A stretch of 64,000 nucleotides of DNA from Microstegium vimineum. Taxonomy: Eukaryota; Streptophyta; Magnoliopsida; Poales; Poaceae. Each line of letters begins with the position of its first letter. Position 1 is the stretch's first letter. Under the pieces are notes generated by a model. The model made no database searches. It saw only the letters and a program-made list of their open reading frames with translations, and was not told the DNA's origin. Positions 21,965 through 33,255 of this stretch are shown here, in pieces. The stretch spans positions 6,078,319 through 6,142,318 of the forward strand of contig CM039137.1 of the NCBI GenBank assembly GCA_022036555.1. The letters run 5' to 3'. The position numbers and the translations under genes are program-made.

Positions 21965-22980
21965 ACCTATTTGGTTGGGTGGCTAACTCCCAACTAGGTT
22001 CCAGGAAGCCACTCTTTAGCTGTTTGGTTGCTTGTAAGCAGACTGAAGCTAGATCCTTCATCAATTCTAAGCCACTTTGAACCGTGTAGCTTGGCTCTAG
22101 AAGAACGTGGAGGGTGGTCATTTTTTCCTGACAGCCCTCAATGGACATGGTATCTCCTCCCGTTCCTCCTGTTACTTCCATCTTTTTCCTCACCGCAACG
22201 CCGTACTGCACCGCACCCTCTGTAGTGCCACTCGATGACGATGAGGTGTGGCACCGACGACCACCGGCTAAGCAATGGAGGCGGCACTGGCACAACGTCC
22301 ACCCATGGCCGCAACGCGGGTCGAGGAGGCATCACGGACAGTGATGCGGCTATGGGAGGGTCACAGTGGTAGCACGACAAATGCAGTGCTCGATGCTCGG
22401 ATGAGGGGCACAAATGATGGAGGGGACGAGGGTGGAGTTGTTGACGTGGACGAAGTAGCTCAATGTATGTGAAAAAAACAAGGAGCAGCGACAAAGCTTG
22501 CCCTGCGGCCATGGTGATCCGGTGACTCTGATGGGGTTTGCGCGGGTCACGCCGGAGCAGGAGGACAAGGAGTGTGAGCGGACCCCACCTCTCAGCGACA
22601 TCTCCTCGCATCTCCCCTGCTACGATTTGCTTGTGTGTGTTGCGTTGTCGTCCATGGCGAGGGAGCGGAGGAGGAGCAGAGCCTCGATCCTCCTCCTTCC
22701 TTCCACCATGGCGAGGGAGCGGAGGAGGAGCAGAGCCTCGATCCTCCTCCTTCCTTCCACCCATACACCCACCACCTATTCGACATAATGTATGAGAGAG
22801 GTAAACTTACCAACATGAAAAAAAGGTGATTCTATGTTAAATAAACCAAACAACCAAACATGTTATTTGCTAGCCAGACTTAGATATTATAGACAACCAA
22901 ATAACTAGGAAGTGGCTTGTTGGGATAGGCTAAAGCTGCCTATGCTAGAAATAAGCTTTTTTTTGTACCAAACACACCCG
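21965..22980. mobile_element. Probable non-autonomous DNA transposon (~1 kb)
   Basis: The edges carry ACCTATTTGGTTGGGTGG on the left and ACCAAACACACCC on the right, with further mirrored CAACCAAA words inside. The GC-rich interior has several overlapping open frames in both directions, none with a domain. A perfect 54-bp tandem duplication lies at 22652-22759. Exact ends and superfamily are uncertain. Confidence 0.4.
22652..22759. repeat. Perfect 54-bp tandem duplication
   Basis: Units 22652-22705 and 22706-22759 are identical by eye. Being a multiple of three, the duplication is kept open in several frames on both strands, which produces the repeated peptide KEEDRGSAPPPLPRHG in a minus-strand open frame. 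Confidence 0.9.
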
Positions 22981-22989
22981 TGCATGGCT

Positions 22990-23112
22990 TGTTCGTTTGT
23001 TCTATTCAGATGGTTTTAATCCGTACAAACTAGTCGTGAACAATATTTTTCTCTCACAACAAATTAGTCATATAAATCAGCACAAACTAAAATAATACCA
23101 GCCGAACGAAGA
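22990..23112. mobile_element. Short MITE (GTTCG-ended)
   Basis: The left end TGTTCGTTTG and the right end CAGCCGAACGAAG are inverted. The interior has CTCTCACAACAAATTAGTCA, common in grass MITEs of this kind. Confidence 0.5.
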
Positions 23113-24255
23113 AGTTTGCAAAATGATATATCTCAGGTACAAATGGTATACCTCAGAAGCGTTTCAGTTATAATGATATATATTCAGTTAACACTAGAAA
23201 AATAGTATATAGTAATAACGTTGCCGCGCCCTTCGGACAAATAGTACTAAATATATAGTCCTACAAAGCGATGACCAATGCGCTTTTTTGAATGTCAACG
23301 AGAGGGCAGAGATTTCATTCATTTGATCTTACCAATGTGATCTTACCAATCTTACGAGTGAACAATCTAATTAATTTATTTTAAACCAAATTAAGTTGTC
23401 TAAACGCGTCAGAGATTTGCAAGCTGCGTAAATATGAATGAGGCACGGAAGATTTAAAGGCTAGGATGTGCACCATGTAATAGTACGAGCTAGGATTGTC
23501 ATTTGCAAATCGCAGCGTAATGATGATGCTGTGATCTAGTAGGCTAATCACAAAAGGCTGGCACTGAAAAGCTATCGCAGCAGGATCCTAATGGAAGCGC
23601 TTTCCGTTCACCTGATGAAAAGAAATACTTTAACCACATTTGCATCTTTAACCAACCCACTAATCGATTACTTGTCTCATAGTAGCTCATCCTAGCTAGC
23701 TAGCTCCAAGTTTCAACACATGATGTGTGCGTCGAAAGCAACCGTTGTTTAGCTCTCTTTTGCCTTCTGTCAGGGACACTACATCAGCTATATATAACTA
23801 TAATTTTGTGGACGGAGCTGTGGAAGGTTCTTTTGATGCAAAAACATTAGCTTACGAGTGAAGTGGTACACAGGTCAGTACTACTCAGTAGTATTAAAAC
23901 TCACCCGAGCGAATTGAAGCTACTTTTCTCGCCATTTTGCACGTTCGAATTCAGTACGTGTTTGGAGTAGTCAACCTTGCATAGATTATTGTGTTCTTGC
24001 TCACATGTATTATTGTACAACGGTACGAGTGCTACTACATCATAGCCCTAGATGCTTTGTGAATCTTAGTGAAGATCTCTATCTCAATTTAAACATCTAG
24101 TAAACCACTTTACATCCATGAATAAACTAGTTTTCTTATAATTGTGTTGCATGCTAGGCATTGTGTATTGGTTACCAGTAGTACTACTATATTGTTATAT
24201 TATTAGGACGACGTACGGGAGTTCTTGGGATGGATGCTCCAACAATAAACGGTAC
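23113..24255. other. Intergenic, nothing recognised
   Basis: No open frame of note, RNA gene or repeat family was recognised in this AT-rich stretch. Confidence 0.4.
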
Positions 24256-24370
24256 GTTCGTTTGACAGGATTATGCACTGTTCTAGCAGGATTATATACT
24301 GTTGGCTGATTTTTTTTATGAGAAAAGCACTGTTCTGGCTGAATTAAGCCGGTTGAAAAGTCAAGCGAAC
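24256..24370 (+). mobile_element. Short hAT-like MITE, copy B
   Basis: Starts GTTCGTTTGACAGG and ends GTCAAGCGAAC; a 115-bp element of the same family as 5459-5571 but in the opposite orientation. Confidence 0.65.
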
Positions 24371-24502
24371 AGACTGAAAATTAACACTATACCGTGCTCA
24401 ACGGGAAAAACGTTGTATGCGTTCGATCACAAAGTATAACCGTGTATTATTATGTTTTTAATCCTATTATAGGACCTACGACTGTACTATATAGTACCAT
24501 TT

Positions 24503-24765
24503 TACTCCCTCTATTCCAAATTGTAAGTCATTTCAAGAATCTTGGAGAGTCAAAGTTTCTCAAGTTTGACCAAACTTATAAAACAATATAATAATATTTA
24601 TGATGTCAAATAAGTATCATTAGATTCGTTATCAATTATATTTTCATAGTATACCTATTTGATGTTATAAATCTTTATAATTTTATCTATAATTCTTGGT
24701 CAAACTTGAGATACTTTGACTCTCCAAGATTCTTGGAATGATTTACAATTTAAGATGGAGGGAGT
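24503..24765. mobile_element. Stowaway MITE, 263 bp
   Basis: The left end TACTCCCTCTATTCCAAATT and the right end (reverse complement TACTCCCTCCATCTTAAATT) are long inverted repeats; CAAGAATCTTGGAGAGTCAA also recurs inverted. Same length and interior as the nested copy at 18323-18585. Confidence 0.8.
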
Positions 24766-27059
24766 ATTATTCAGTAAAAAAACAAGAGAGACCGTCGACC
24801 CGGTACTACGAGCTATGAGCACAGAGATCACTAACGGTGGCATCGGCGAGGCAAGCACAAAGTTCAGCATCGCTAAGCCATGAGGAGCAGGAGAGGCAAG
24901 ACTTTAGACTGCTATGCATGTCACTTTATAAGAACAGAGAGGCATGAAATCGGATTCAATGAAATGGAAAAGCATCTACCACTTAACATGCATAAAGATT
25001 TCATCCGTGGAAGGGGGCCATATATAGCCCAGGTTGGCCTGAATGTATTCCGACAGTTATGATGATGATACATGCTTTTGTTTGGACGGTTGTATGAGTC
25101 CATCCAAGAATTTTAGGTGTATACCATATATTTGCACAAAATTATTATTATAAATGCAACAACAATTGATAATATAAGAGAACAAAGTTAAATAAGACAC
25201 GAGATGTGAGCCGGAGTAGGAGACGTTCCATCCAGGATGGTGTCATTCACCGTAGCTCACCAGATCATCATACAAACATCTGTGGAGAATATTCTAAACA
25301 CCGAGATGGATTGATCCAGTTTGGAACCAAAACCGTTGGATAGGTGGGGCCCCAGCTGGCTATCCAGGACGCAACGGCGCATGACGGTTCCTTAAGCTTG
25401 TGTTTGGTCCCGTCTCCATTCGCAAATCCATTCTTGCGGTCGTTCGCGCGACTCAAACGCAGCGAACGATAGACTGCGCCCCACACCGTAACTGTGCCCA
25501 ACACTGTAACCTTGTTTTACGTCCGCTTTGTTTTTTTTTCTTTCCTTTTCTTTCTATTATACAATATATATATTCTACTGTATGGCACGATATATTTGTA
25601 CATTCAGTCATGTGAAACTATTTAGTGTATGTGAATTGGTTCCATTCGTTCGGCAACATAACTACAACTCCTGTATAGGTGTTTTTTTCCTTTTGTCTAT
25701 TTTTTTTTATTTCTACTATTTTTCTCTTTTTTCTTATATGTTTATAAGTTATACTATGTAGTTATTTTATATATATATAGTTTTAATGTTTCTACTAATA
25801 TATTATGATATTAATTCGTACACCTAAGTTATTGAATATAACTTATATGTCTAACTTTGCATCTAAGTTGTTCATCAAATTATATCAGCCGCACAAACCA
25901 AAACCATGATAGAATGTTAGAGACTTAAGCACACGTGAAGTAACCTGGCTAGATTTGTTTTAGAGACCCTCTTAACTAATTTTTAAACCGCATCCGTTCG
26001 ATTCGGCCATGATAGAATATTTGATTTTGACGTCTTCCCTTAAAGTGCCCTCCAAAGTACTTAATGGCAAATACAACTAGAGAGCTTTACTGTCCGTTTC
26101 AGGAACAGAGAACAAGCGGAAAAAGAGAAACAAAAGCTAAGGCAACATCACGAAAAAGCCCGTGTTCACATAGGAATTTATGGTCAAAAATAAAAATGTT
26201 TGGTTTACGTTAGAACTAGAACTACAACCTTTTATGAAATGAAGGGAGTACTAATTTGACTTGTATACTGAACTGAGTGAGCTTACTTAGCTGATTAGGT
26301 ACCTTATGATGAATATTTACTTGAGGTTAAGTCCTTGACATGGCCATATTTTTCTAAATTTATTCTACAATTTAATATTGTATTTTTTTTCTATTGGTAG
26401 GTGATATACCCATCAATAACAATACTTAAATAATAACTTTGTCAATCTTGAGATTTGATGACTCAGTTAGATGCCCATAGAGGTATATGTTCACAATAGT
26501 AAGTGTACATGTATGTCGTATGCAGTTGTCTGCCTCTATAGGTGATTGATAAGAGAGTAATGCCCTTTCGCTTGAACTTATCAGCGTGGATTATCAACTA
26601 TTATATAATATTTTTTCTCATAACAAAATAAGATCAATTATCTTATCAGCCGCAGAAACTATCAGTCAAACAACCCTATATAATAATAATTAAGCTTATG
26701 TATCTCAGCTAGGTTAGTCCCAAAAGAAAATTGCTATGATTCCTATGTTAATAGTGTGATTGGAAGAAAACATAGATTATGTCATGTTAATATTAGACCT
26801 AAGATTGTAAATCCGCTATGGTTTCTATGCCTTTTTATTTGTATATACTTATGAGCTGGAAAATAAGCCTAAGATTAATCTAAGGTGTAAGGAAAATGGA
26901 TGTCATAGATCATTTAGTTTGGATTTTGGTGTTTGATAATCAACATGACCATTTGGGCTAATATTGTTTACTATGTTTTTGGATATAGTTCAAAGGATGC
27001 AAAGTGGATTTTGGATTTAGACTTAGGCAATATGGTGATCCAAGTGATTAATATCTCAA
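24766..27059. other. Intergenic, AT-rich
   Basis: Contains one small MITE-like unit (about 26568-26672, ends CGCTTGAACTTATCAGC and CAGTCAAACAAC). No gene is supported; short open frames are low-complexity. Confidence 0.4.
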
Positions 27060-27069
27060 GCAAGTATAC

Positions 27070-27240
27070 TTGTCTATGAGGACGGCACGACCCATGGCAC
27101 GACATTTTAGCCTTACCCAAGCACGGCACGACACGGTGGATGGGTCGTGCCTGTGCCGCCACCTAGGCACGTGGCACGACACGGGCACGACCCGATCTAA
27201 GAGACGTCACGGGAGCGGCCCGATAATTGTGATTCCAACG
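27070..27240. repeat. GC-rich GGCACGAC repeat block, left part
   Basis: The motifs GGCACGAC, CACGGCACGACACGG and GGGTCGTGCC recur many times. A matching remnant (GGGCTATGGGCCGACAC ... GGCCCGCGG) is at 28576-28615, beyond the CACTA fragment, so an older repeat seems to have been split. Confidence 0.5.
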
Positions 27241-27292
27241 ACTTATTTAGTTAAAATGAGCTATTAAAATGATTTATGATAAACTCCAGAAA

Positions 27293-28474
27293 ACCAAAAC
27301 AGTGCCGGTTCAAAACTCCCCATCAGTGACGGTTTTTGAACCGACACAACTATATCGGCAGTGATGAGGGGATCACATCACTGCCGGTTATACCAAACCG
27401 CCAGTAATGTTGGTGTCTAGAAATCGCGTTTTAAAAAATAGAAAAAAAATATTGAAATTCTAGGAGAGCCCACTAGGAACCCGCGTAAAAGATTTAAATC
27501 ACATTTTTTCGCCTAAAATCACGAACGCGTTCCGGATCGCATTTTTTCGCCTAAAATCACGAATGCGCCTAAAATCACGAACGCATTCTGGCGGGGATTC
27601 GAACCTTATAGACCTTAGCTTTGCACAGTAACTTCTCTACCACTCCACCCATAACTCATTTGTGTCTAGACTCGGTTTTAGTTCACCTCATTCTATACTA
27701 AACCAAGTGTAAATTGATTGTTTGAGCCACTAAACGAATTCAAATGAAAATGTTTCCAACTAAAAAGTTTCATAACTTTTCCAGATCTACAACTTTCATG
27801 TAGAAAATTTTTCCATACGAGGTCGCTTACAAAATTTTGAATTTCAAATTTGACACATTCGAACGTACTTTTCGATGACAAGACGATTTCAAATGAAAAA
27901 GTTGTCAACTACAAAGTTTCATAATTTTTCGAGATCTACAACTTTCACGTAGAAAGTTTGTCCATCCGAGTTCGTTTACAAAATTTTGAATTTCAAATTT
28001 GACACATTCGAACGTACTTTTCGATGAGAAGACGATTTCAAATGAAAAAGTTGTCAACTGCAAAGTTTCATAACTTTTCGAGATCTACAACTTTCATGTA
28101 GAAAGTTTTTCCATCCAAGGTCATTTATAAAAATTAAAAAAAATCAGTGTATAGGTACATCAGTGGCGGTTCATAGCTGGAACCGGCAGTGAAACTCCTC
28201 ATCACTGTCGGTTCGTGGTTGGAACTGACAGTGAAAGTGTCCAGGTTATCACTGCCGGTTCCAGCCACAAACCGGCAGTGATGAGGAGCTTCACTGCCGG
28301 TTCGTGGCTGGAACCGACATTGAAAGGGAGAGACGCTTCACTGATTTTTCCAGCCACGAACTGGCAGTAATGACTGTCGGTTCTGCCACGAACCGACAGT
28401 GATGAGGCATCACTGTCGGCCCAAACAAAACCGACAGTGATGGCCCGACAGTGATTGCCGATTCTGTAGTAGTG
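27293..28474 (-). mobile_element. CACTA (En/Spm) transposon fragment
   Basis: On the minus strand it starts CACTACTACAGAATCGGC at 28474. Subterminal repeats of the type ATCACTGTCGGTT occur many times in both directions at 28150-28460 and again at 27300-27410. The left CACTA terminus is missing, so this copy is truncated or decayed. No transposase is present. A 149-bp tandem array fills the interior. Confidence 0.75.
27743..28136. repeat. Tandem array, 149-bp unit, about 2.6 copies
   Basis: Units begin at 27743, 27892 and 28041, each with AATGAAAA(A)G and then AGATCTACAACTTTCA and AATTTCAAATTTGACACAT. The third copy is partial. Such arrays are common in grass CACTA interiors. Confidence 0.85.
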
Positions 28475-28620
28475 ATAACTAATAATTGAGTTGTGACATG
28501 TTCAAAATGATGAATACTTGTGAAAAACTGGAAATGATGAACACTTGTGAAAAAAATTAGTGTTTCTCGCCTCACGGGCTATGGGCCGACACAACACGAC
28601 AAAACGGCCCGCGGATGGAA

Positions 28621-29270
28621 CAAATTTGTTCCTCTAGCTGTTTTCACACAAATAGCATACTCCAAATAGCTATTTAAATCAAATATAAAACTAGAACTAT
28701 TTTCCTAAAAAAAATCTACTTGTTTTTTTTAAAGAAAAAAAAATCTACCTGTTTATGATATGTATGTAGTTATTTGGGACGAGTTTATTTTGTTCCTACC
28801 GTTGTATTGCTCATAATCATGCTGATTATTTAGTTAAAAACTCCAAATAATTAGGACTTATTTGGATTCTCTTATCTAAATTTAGTAGTTAAAGTTAAGG
28901 ACTTAAATTTTAGGCTATTTTGACTCACTTTTATGGTCTAAAGTTTTGGAAGGTTGTCTAAACTTTAAACAACGCTCTAGACATCTTGTTTGGAGTCTCA
29001 AGAGTTAAAGTGTGGTCTAAAATTTACTGCCTAAAATTTAGACCATGGGATTTGAACATGACCTTATAAATAGAGAGCATCAGCAGATAAAAAATTATGA
29101 AAATATCACCTTTGAAACAAATTAATTATGAATTCTAAAGATCAACCATTATTTTATTATTTTTGGATAATAGATTATCACCTTTGAAAGCCGTCAAAAG
29201 ATCAAATTTGTCCAGTTCGATAATGTCTATTACTCAGTTCCATAGTACTCAATTTCATAGTTTAGGGTTT
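28621..29270. other. Intergenic, nothing recognised
   Basis: AT-rich; no gene, RNA or clear element seen. Confidence 0.4.
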
Positions 29271-29273
29271 TAA

Positions 29274-29577
29274 GGGCCTGTACAATGGTCGATGCTTATA
29301 GGCGGTTGGACAATTTTTTTTGTCAACGTGTATTCTAGGATGAACTAAATTAGGCGCTTGAGGCCCGCGGCGACGCTCCGTGAGGCAGTGACGCCTAGTG
29401 GAGCGCTTACATGATCTTGCGGTGATAAAATGATTAGCTATTGTACAAAACAGTTTATACCAGACAAGCTAAGCTTCTTTATTTTATTTTTCCATTGTAA
29501 GTTTAGGCGTTTGCTGACAAAAAAATTTCTCTCTCCCACTAAGCGCCTCGTAAGAGCCCGTTGCACTGTACATGGCC
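29274..29577. mobile_element. Tourist-like MITE (304 bp) with TAA duplication
   Basis: The left end GGGCCTGTACAATGG and the reverse complement of the right end GGCCATGTACAGTGC are inverted termini. TAA flanks both sides (29271-29273, 29578-29580), the PIF/Harbinger target duplication. Confidence 0.75.
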
Positions 29578-29580
29578 TAA

Positions 29581-31968
29581 ACTAAATATTAATTTGATGT
29601 ATACCTTGGAGGTTGAAAAATATACTTCGCCATTTAAAAAATACTTCACCTTGGTGTATCACAACGTCTCCATAATGTTTGGGAGAATGGAGGCCCGTCG
29701 GCACGTGGAGTTCACCGGAGGCAGTGCTCGACGCGGCAAGGAGGATGAGCCCAGCCACACGACTGAGGGGGGCCAGATCAGCCGAGGAGCCACTCGTGCC
29801 AGCCCTGCCGCGCTGGTTTGCCTGTGGCGTTGCGTCGCCGCGTCGAGGGCCACTTGGCCTCCTCATCCTGATCCGCTCATACCTGCCGAGACGCTCATCG
29901 CCTGCACCACAGATACTGCAGAGAGATGGGGAGGGAGGGAGGGAGTAGCGCTGGATCAAAGGGAGAGACAGGAGCGGTGGCTGAAAAGCCATGCATGTGG
30001 CGCAGTCGTGCCAGGGTTGGGGTAAAGGTGCAGGCAGATCGGGTCTCAGGTACAGGCGCGGTTCAGGTCGGGGTCTCCGTCCATCAGGACATCTTAATCC
30101 TATCATTATCGTTCTGAAAAGCAACAAAATCAACTTCCGAATTTGATGCATGCTGTGTTGTCACAACGCCATAGGGCTATATAAAGATTAATGAAACAGA
30201 GAAATATCTCTGATCTGAAACTAAAAAAAGGAAGGCACGAAGGGCGTGCAGGAAAGCAAGAACATACGAGCTTTTGGAAGATGAGAGGATGATACGCCAT
30301 CATGGTCTTGGCGAAGCACCCTTTAATTTGGTTCCAATTGCGATCGAGTAACAACTGATCTCTTTTTTGAGAGGCCGGCGCACTTGAACAGTTATTTCCC
30401 ATGTTTCTGGTCCTACATGCATCATTGTATGAGAAGGAAGTCATCCATAACAACGAACCAGGCCCCACTTGTAAGAGCATTTTCAAAAATCTTTGTAAAA
30501 TATATATTCTCTAAATCGAGAGTCATTCTTATCTTCTATATTTGGCTAACGAAAAACCCAGATTAAAAGATAACTATTTAAAAAAGTTGTTGGAGTGTGT
30601 TTTTTTAATAAAATCTTTATTTCTAGTATTTAGAAAGAATATAGAGAGTCTCTGGAGATGCTCAAAGTCAGACATTGCGGCATATAGGAAGAACATCCAA
30701 CAAGTTGTATCATGTCCGTGTGGCATAATAGTCTTCACTCCTTCAGTCTTTAGATTTTGAAAATGCTTCATAATTAAGATCTGGTACTTTACTTGTCATT
30801 ATACAAAATCGAAACCAGAAAAAAAGTCGGTAATAGTAGTGAACTGAAGGAAAGTAATAAGAATCTAAAGTCTTCTTGCTCGCGGGCCAACTACAATATG
30901 ATTAATCTATCTATCAGGAGCAGCAAGATTTGCCTGGTCCAGTGAAATCTGCTTGCCACTACGAGTGCTGTTTCAGGCGGAGATGCAGATACATCATAGA
31001 TGTGGTCACAGTTTAGTCAGACAATCTGTAAGGAAGAATCTATATCTATGCTTTGTTTCTACTCTTTACATGGCAGGGTCCTCCGATCCATTAGTTTTTG
31101 TTTGCTTGCTTTATTTCACTATTTTGCTATAGCCAGGGTCAGCATGATCCAAAAGGTACAAAAGCAAGACCACCATGAACAAAGGATCTTTCGGCCTAAT
31201 AATTTACATTTTTATTTTCTCGTCTCGGATTTTAATTGTGATTGACACATCACTTTAATTAGTTGTCTTCTTGAGCAAACAAAATGGGAAGGAAAGGAGT
31301 TTTTGTGTGTTGCTCTTTTTATTTCGTGCTTAGGAATTGGGTGCTCTCTAGGTCTACTCCATTGATTCATAATGTGCGTATATGAATATATAAAAATAAG
31401 ATACCAGTTAAGAGATGATAATAATCTACCTATATTTTGTTGGATTTAATTGTACTTAGACCAACCTAAAATCATATATATTCCAAGAGCAATATAATAA
31501 ATCCTAGTGCATAAATGATTAACTGTAAATTGACCGGAGATTGAGTTAACTTAAATATGTATCTACTATGTGCACCTATTGTAAGTTTAAGAAATGTGGA
31601 AAGCGAGCTACACGCCTGCACACTTTATGTGATGCAAATGAACTAGCTAGGATGATCGAGACATAACATATGAATAAGCAGCATCAATAAAAGTTTGTAG
31701 CTCCAAACTCTCAAAGCGAGAAAAATTAGTTGGATCTTGTATCGATAGACGGAAGAGAAGTGAGGGATGGACGGGTAGAGAGAGGGACCACTGAAAGATT
31801 TTTTCGCGCTTTAATATTGAAGTATATTATTTCATAATAAATTTTAAAAATCAATGACTATAATTCGTTGAAGCTGTTATTTTCTATGAGGTAATCGAAA
31901 TACCACAACAAGGCAAACCAGCCTCCTATTTTGATCTTGTTAGCATAGAAATTGTGGAGGATTTTTGT
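29581..31968. other. Intergenic; one small MITE, no supported gene
   Basis: GC-rich open frames at 29561-30151 overlap on both strands and have no domain. A MITE-like unit with GAGCATTTTCA / GAGCATCTCCA inverted ends spans about 30475-30664. The remainder is AT-rich. Confidence 0.4.
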
Positions 31969-32203
31969 CATCACTACTACAAAAATGATTTTGCATAGCA
32001 CCTAAACCGTCACGGTTAATAGGTGGCCGGAAAGCCAACCGGCGGGGGGGCACAACCGCCACGGTTAATGCATTAACCGTGACGGTTGATATTACATAAC
32101 CGCCACGGTTAATTCCATTAACCATGGCGGTTGTTATTGCACAACCGCCACAGTTAATGCATTAATCGTGGTGGTTGTTATAATATGACCGCCTCGGTTA
32201 ATA

Positions 32204-32283
32204 TTGGCCCATCTCAGAGCCCAAGCAACCCATCTTGGCCCAATAACACGCTCAATGTATATATACTTAGCAACTTAGGGTTT
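32204..32283 (+). promoter_or_regulatory. Promoter-like segment inside the CACTA element
   Basis: Three TGGGCY (site II) motifs on the minus strand (32205-32211, 32218-32224, 32236-32242) precede a TATATATA box (32258-32265) and a telo-box TTAGGGTTT (32275-32283). This combination is known from promoters of plant ribosomal-protein and other growth genes. That it drives transcription here is inference. Confidence 0.5.
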
Positions 32284-32349
32284 CATTCCCAACCTCTCTC
32301 TCACCTGAACCCTCCGGCCGCGCCCCTCGTCCCAACCCGACGCCTCCCC

Positions 32350-32862
32350 ATGTCTCGACGCCTCGTCCTCCCCGACGGCGCCCGACGGCGCTCCCTCTCC
32401 ACGGCCCTCGTCCTCCCCCAGGCGGCTCCCCTCGTCTTCCCCGACCCGACGTCCTCCCCCGACGGCGCCCGACGGCTCTCCCTCTCCACGCCCCTCGTCC
32501 TCCCCCAGGCGGCTCCCCTCGTCTTCCCCGACCCGACGTCCTCCCCCGACGGCGCCCGACGACGCTCCCTCTCCACGCCCCTCGTCCTACCCCAGGCGGA
32601 TCCCCTCGTCCTCCCTCCGGCGGCTCCCCTCTACGGCCTCGATCCGGCGCGGAGAAGCCGGATCCGGCGAGAGCTACGCGGGCGGCGCGGGGTTGCACGA
32701 GGGCGGCGCGAGGCGGGCGGCGGCGGCGGGGCTGCGCGAGGCTGGCACGGGCCCGCGCGAGAGGCGGCGCTGCTGCCTGCGGGCGGCGGCGGGGCTGCGC
32801 GACGGCGGCGGCGGGGCTGCACGACAGCACCGCACGGGCCAGCAGCCCAGATCCAGCCCTAA
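32350..32862 (+). CDS. Hypothetical Pro/Arg-rich ORF carried by the CACTA element
   Basis: ATG-initiated frame of 170 aa placed 85 bases after the TATA box. Residues 4-90 hold three copies of a 29-residue unit beginning LPDGARRRSLST and containing PLVFPDPTSS; the C-terminal half is Arg/Gly-rich. No known domain is recognised. The minus strand is also open here, as expected from 80 % GC, so translation is doubtful. It could be captured host sequence or a chance frame. Confidence 0.3.
   Translation: MSRRLVLPDGARRRSLSTALVLPQAAPLVFPDPTSSPDGARRLSLSTPLVLPQAAPLVFPDPTSSPDGARRRSLSTPLVLPQADPLVLPPAAPLYGLDPARRSRIRRELRGRRGVARGRREAGGGGGAARGWHGPAREAALLPAGGGGAARRRRRGCTTAPHGPAAQIQP
32371..32630. repeat. Tandem repeat, 87-bp unit, 3 copies
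   Basis: Units start CCCGACGGCGCCCGACG at 32371, 32458 and 32545; the last copy diverges at its end. 87 is a multiple of three, so the frame is kept. Confidence 0.85.
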
Positions 32863-33041
32863 CCGGGTCTGGATCTGGGCTTTTTTTGTTTTTTAATTTG
32901 ATTAACCGTGGCGGTTGTCCTAACATAACCGCCACGGTTAATGGTCCGATTAACCGTGACCATTGATCTGTGGCGGTTGAAAAAACCGCCACGGTTAATC
33001 AAAAACAACCGCCACGAAAAATGATTTATGTAGTAGTGCAT

Positions 33042-33165
33042 GGTTGGACATACTCTTTGACCATATTTATCTGCACTACTTCAACCCTACTTTTTAGCGA
33101 ATGAATATTTTTTTCTCTTTCATAATAAATCAGCATAAGCTAAATTTCAGTGTAATGAACGGAGC
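33042..33165. mobile_element. Short MITE-like fragment beside the CACTA element
   Basis: Contains AGCGAATGAATATTTTTTTC and CATAATAAATCAGCATAAGC and ends GTGTAATGAACGGAGCC, a pattern seen in short GTTCG-ended grass MITEs. The left end is not defined. Confidence 0.35.
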
Positions 33166-33255
33166 CATTAGAAGGATGAGAAAATAGATGACCTGCTTTA
33201 GCATCTCTCTTTCCATGGCCAAAAGGGTCCACCAGTCGAGCACTGTTGTGGTATG

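Larger units (their letters stand above)
31972..33038. mobile_element. Complete non-autonomous CACTA transposon (1067 bp)
   Basis: Termini are CACTACTACAAAAATGATTT on the left and the reverse complement CACTACTACATAAATCATTT on the right. A 3-bp target duplication CAT (31969-31971 and 33039-33041) flanks it. Subterminal arrays of AACCGCCACGGTTAAT in both directions occupy 32005-32205 and 32900-33015. No transposase is present; the core carries a promoter-like segment and an open frame. Confidence 0.92.

Noticed and set aside
22138..22764. 208-codon minus frame with repeated RKEEDRGSAPPPLPRHG peptide
   Set aside because: The repeat comes from a DNA-level tandem duplication and several other frames are equally open; it sits in a probable transposon.
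29561..30151. Overlapping open frames of 154 (plus) and 189 (minus) codons
   Set aside because: No recognisable domain, no promoter, Arg/Ala-rich composition explained by high GC.
32267..32992. 241-codon minus frame in the CACTA core
   Set aside because: Mirror of the plus frame in a GC-rich tandem repeat; low-complexity Arg/Gly composition.
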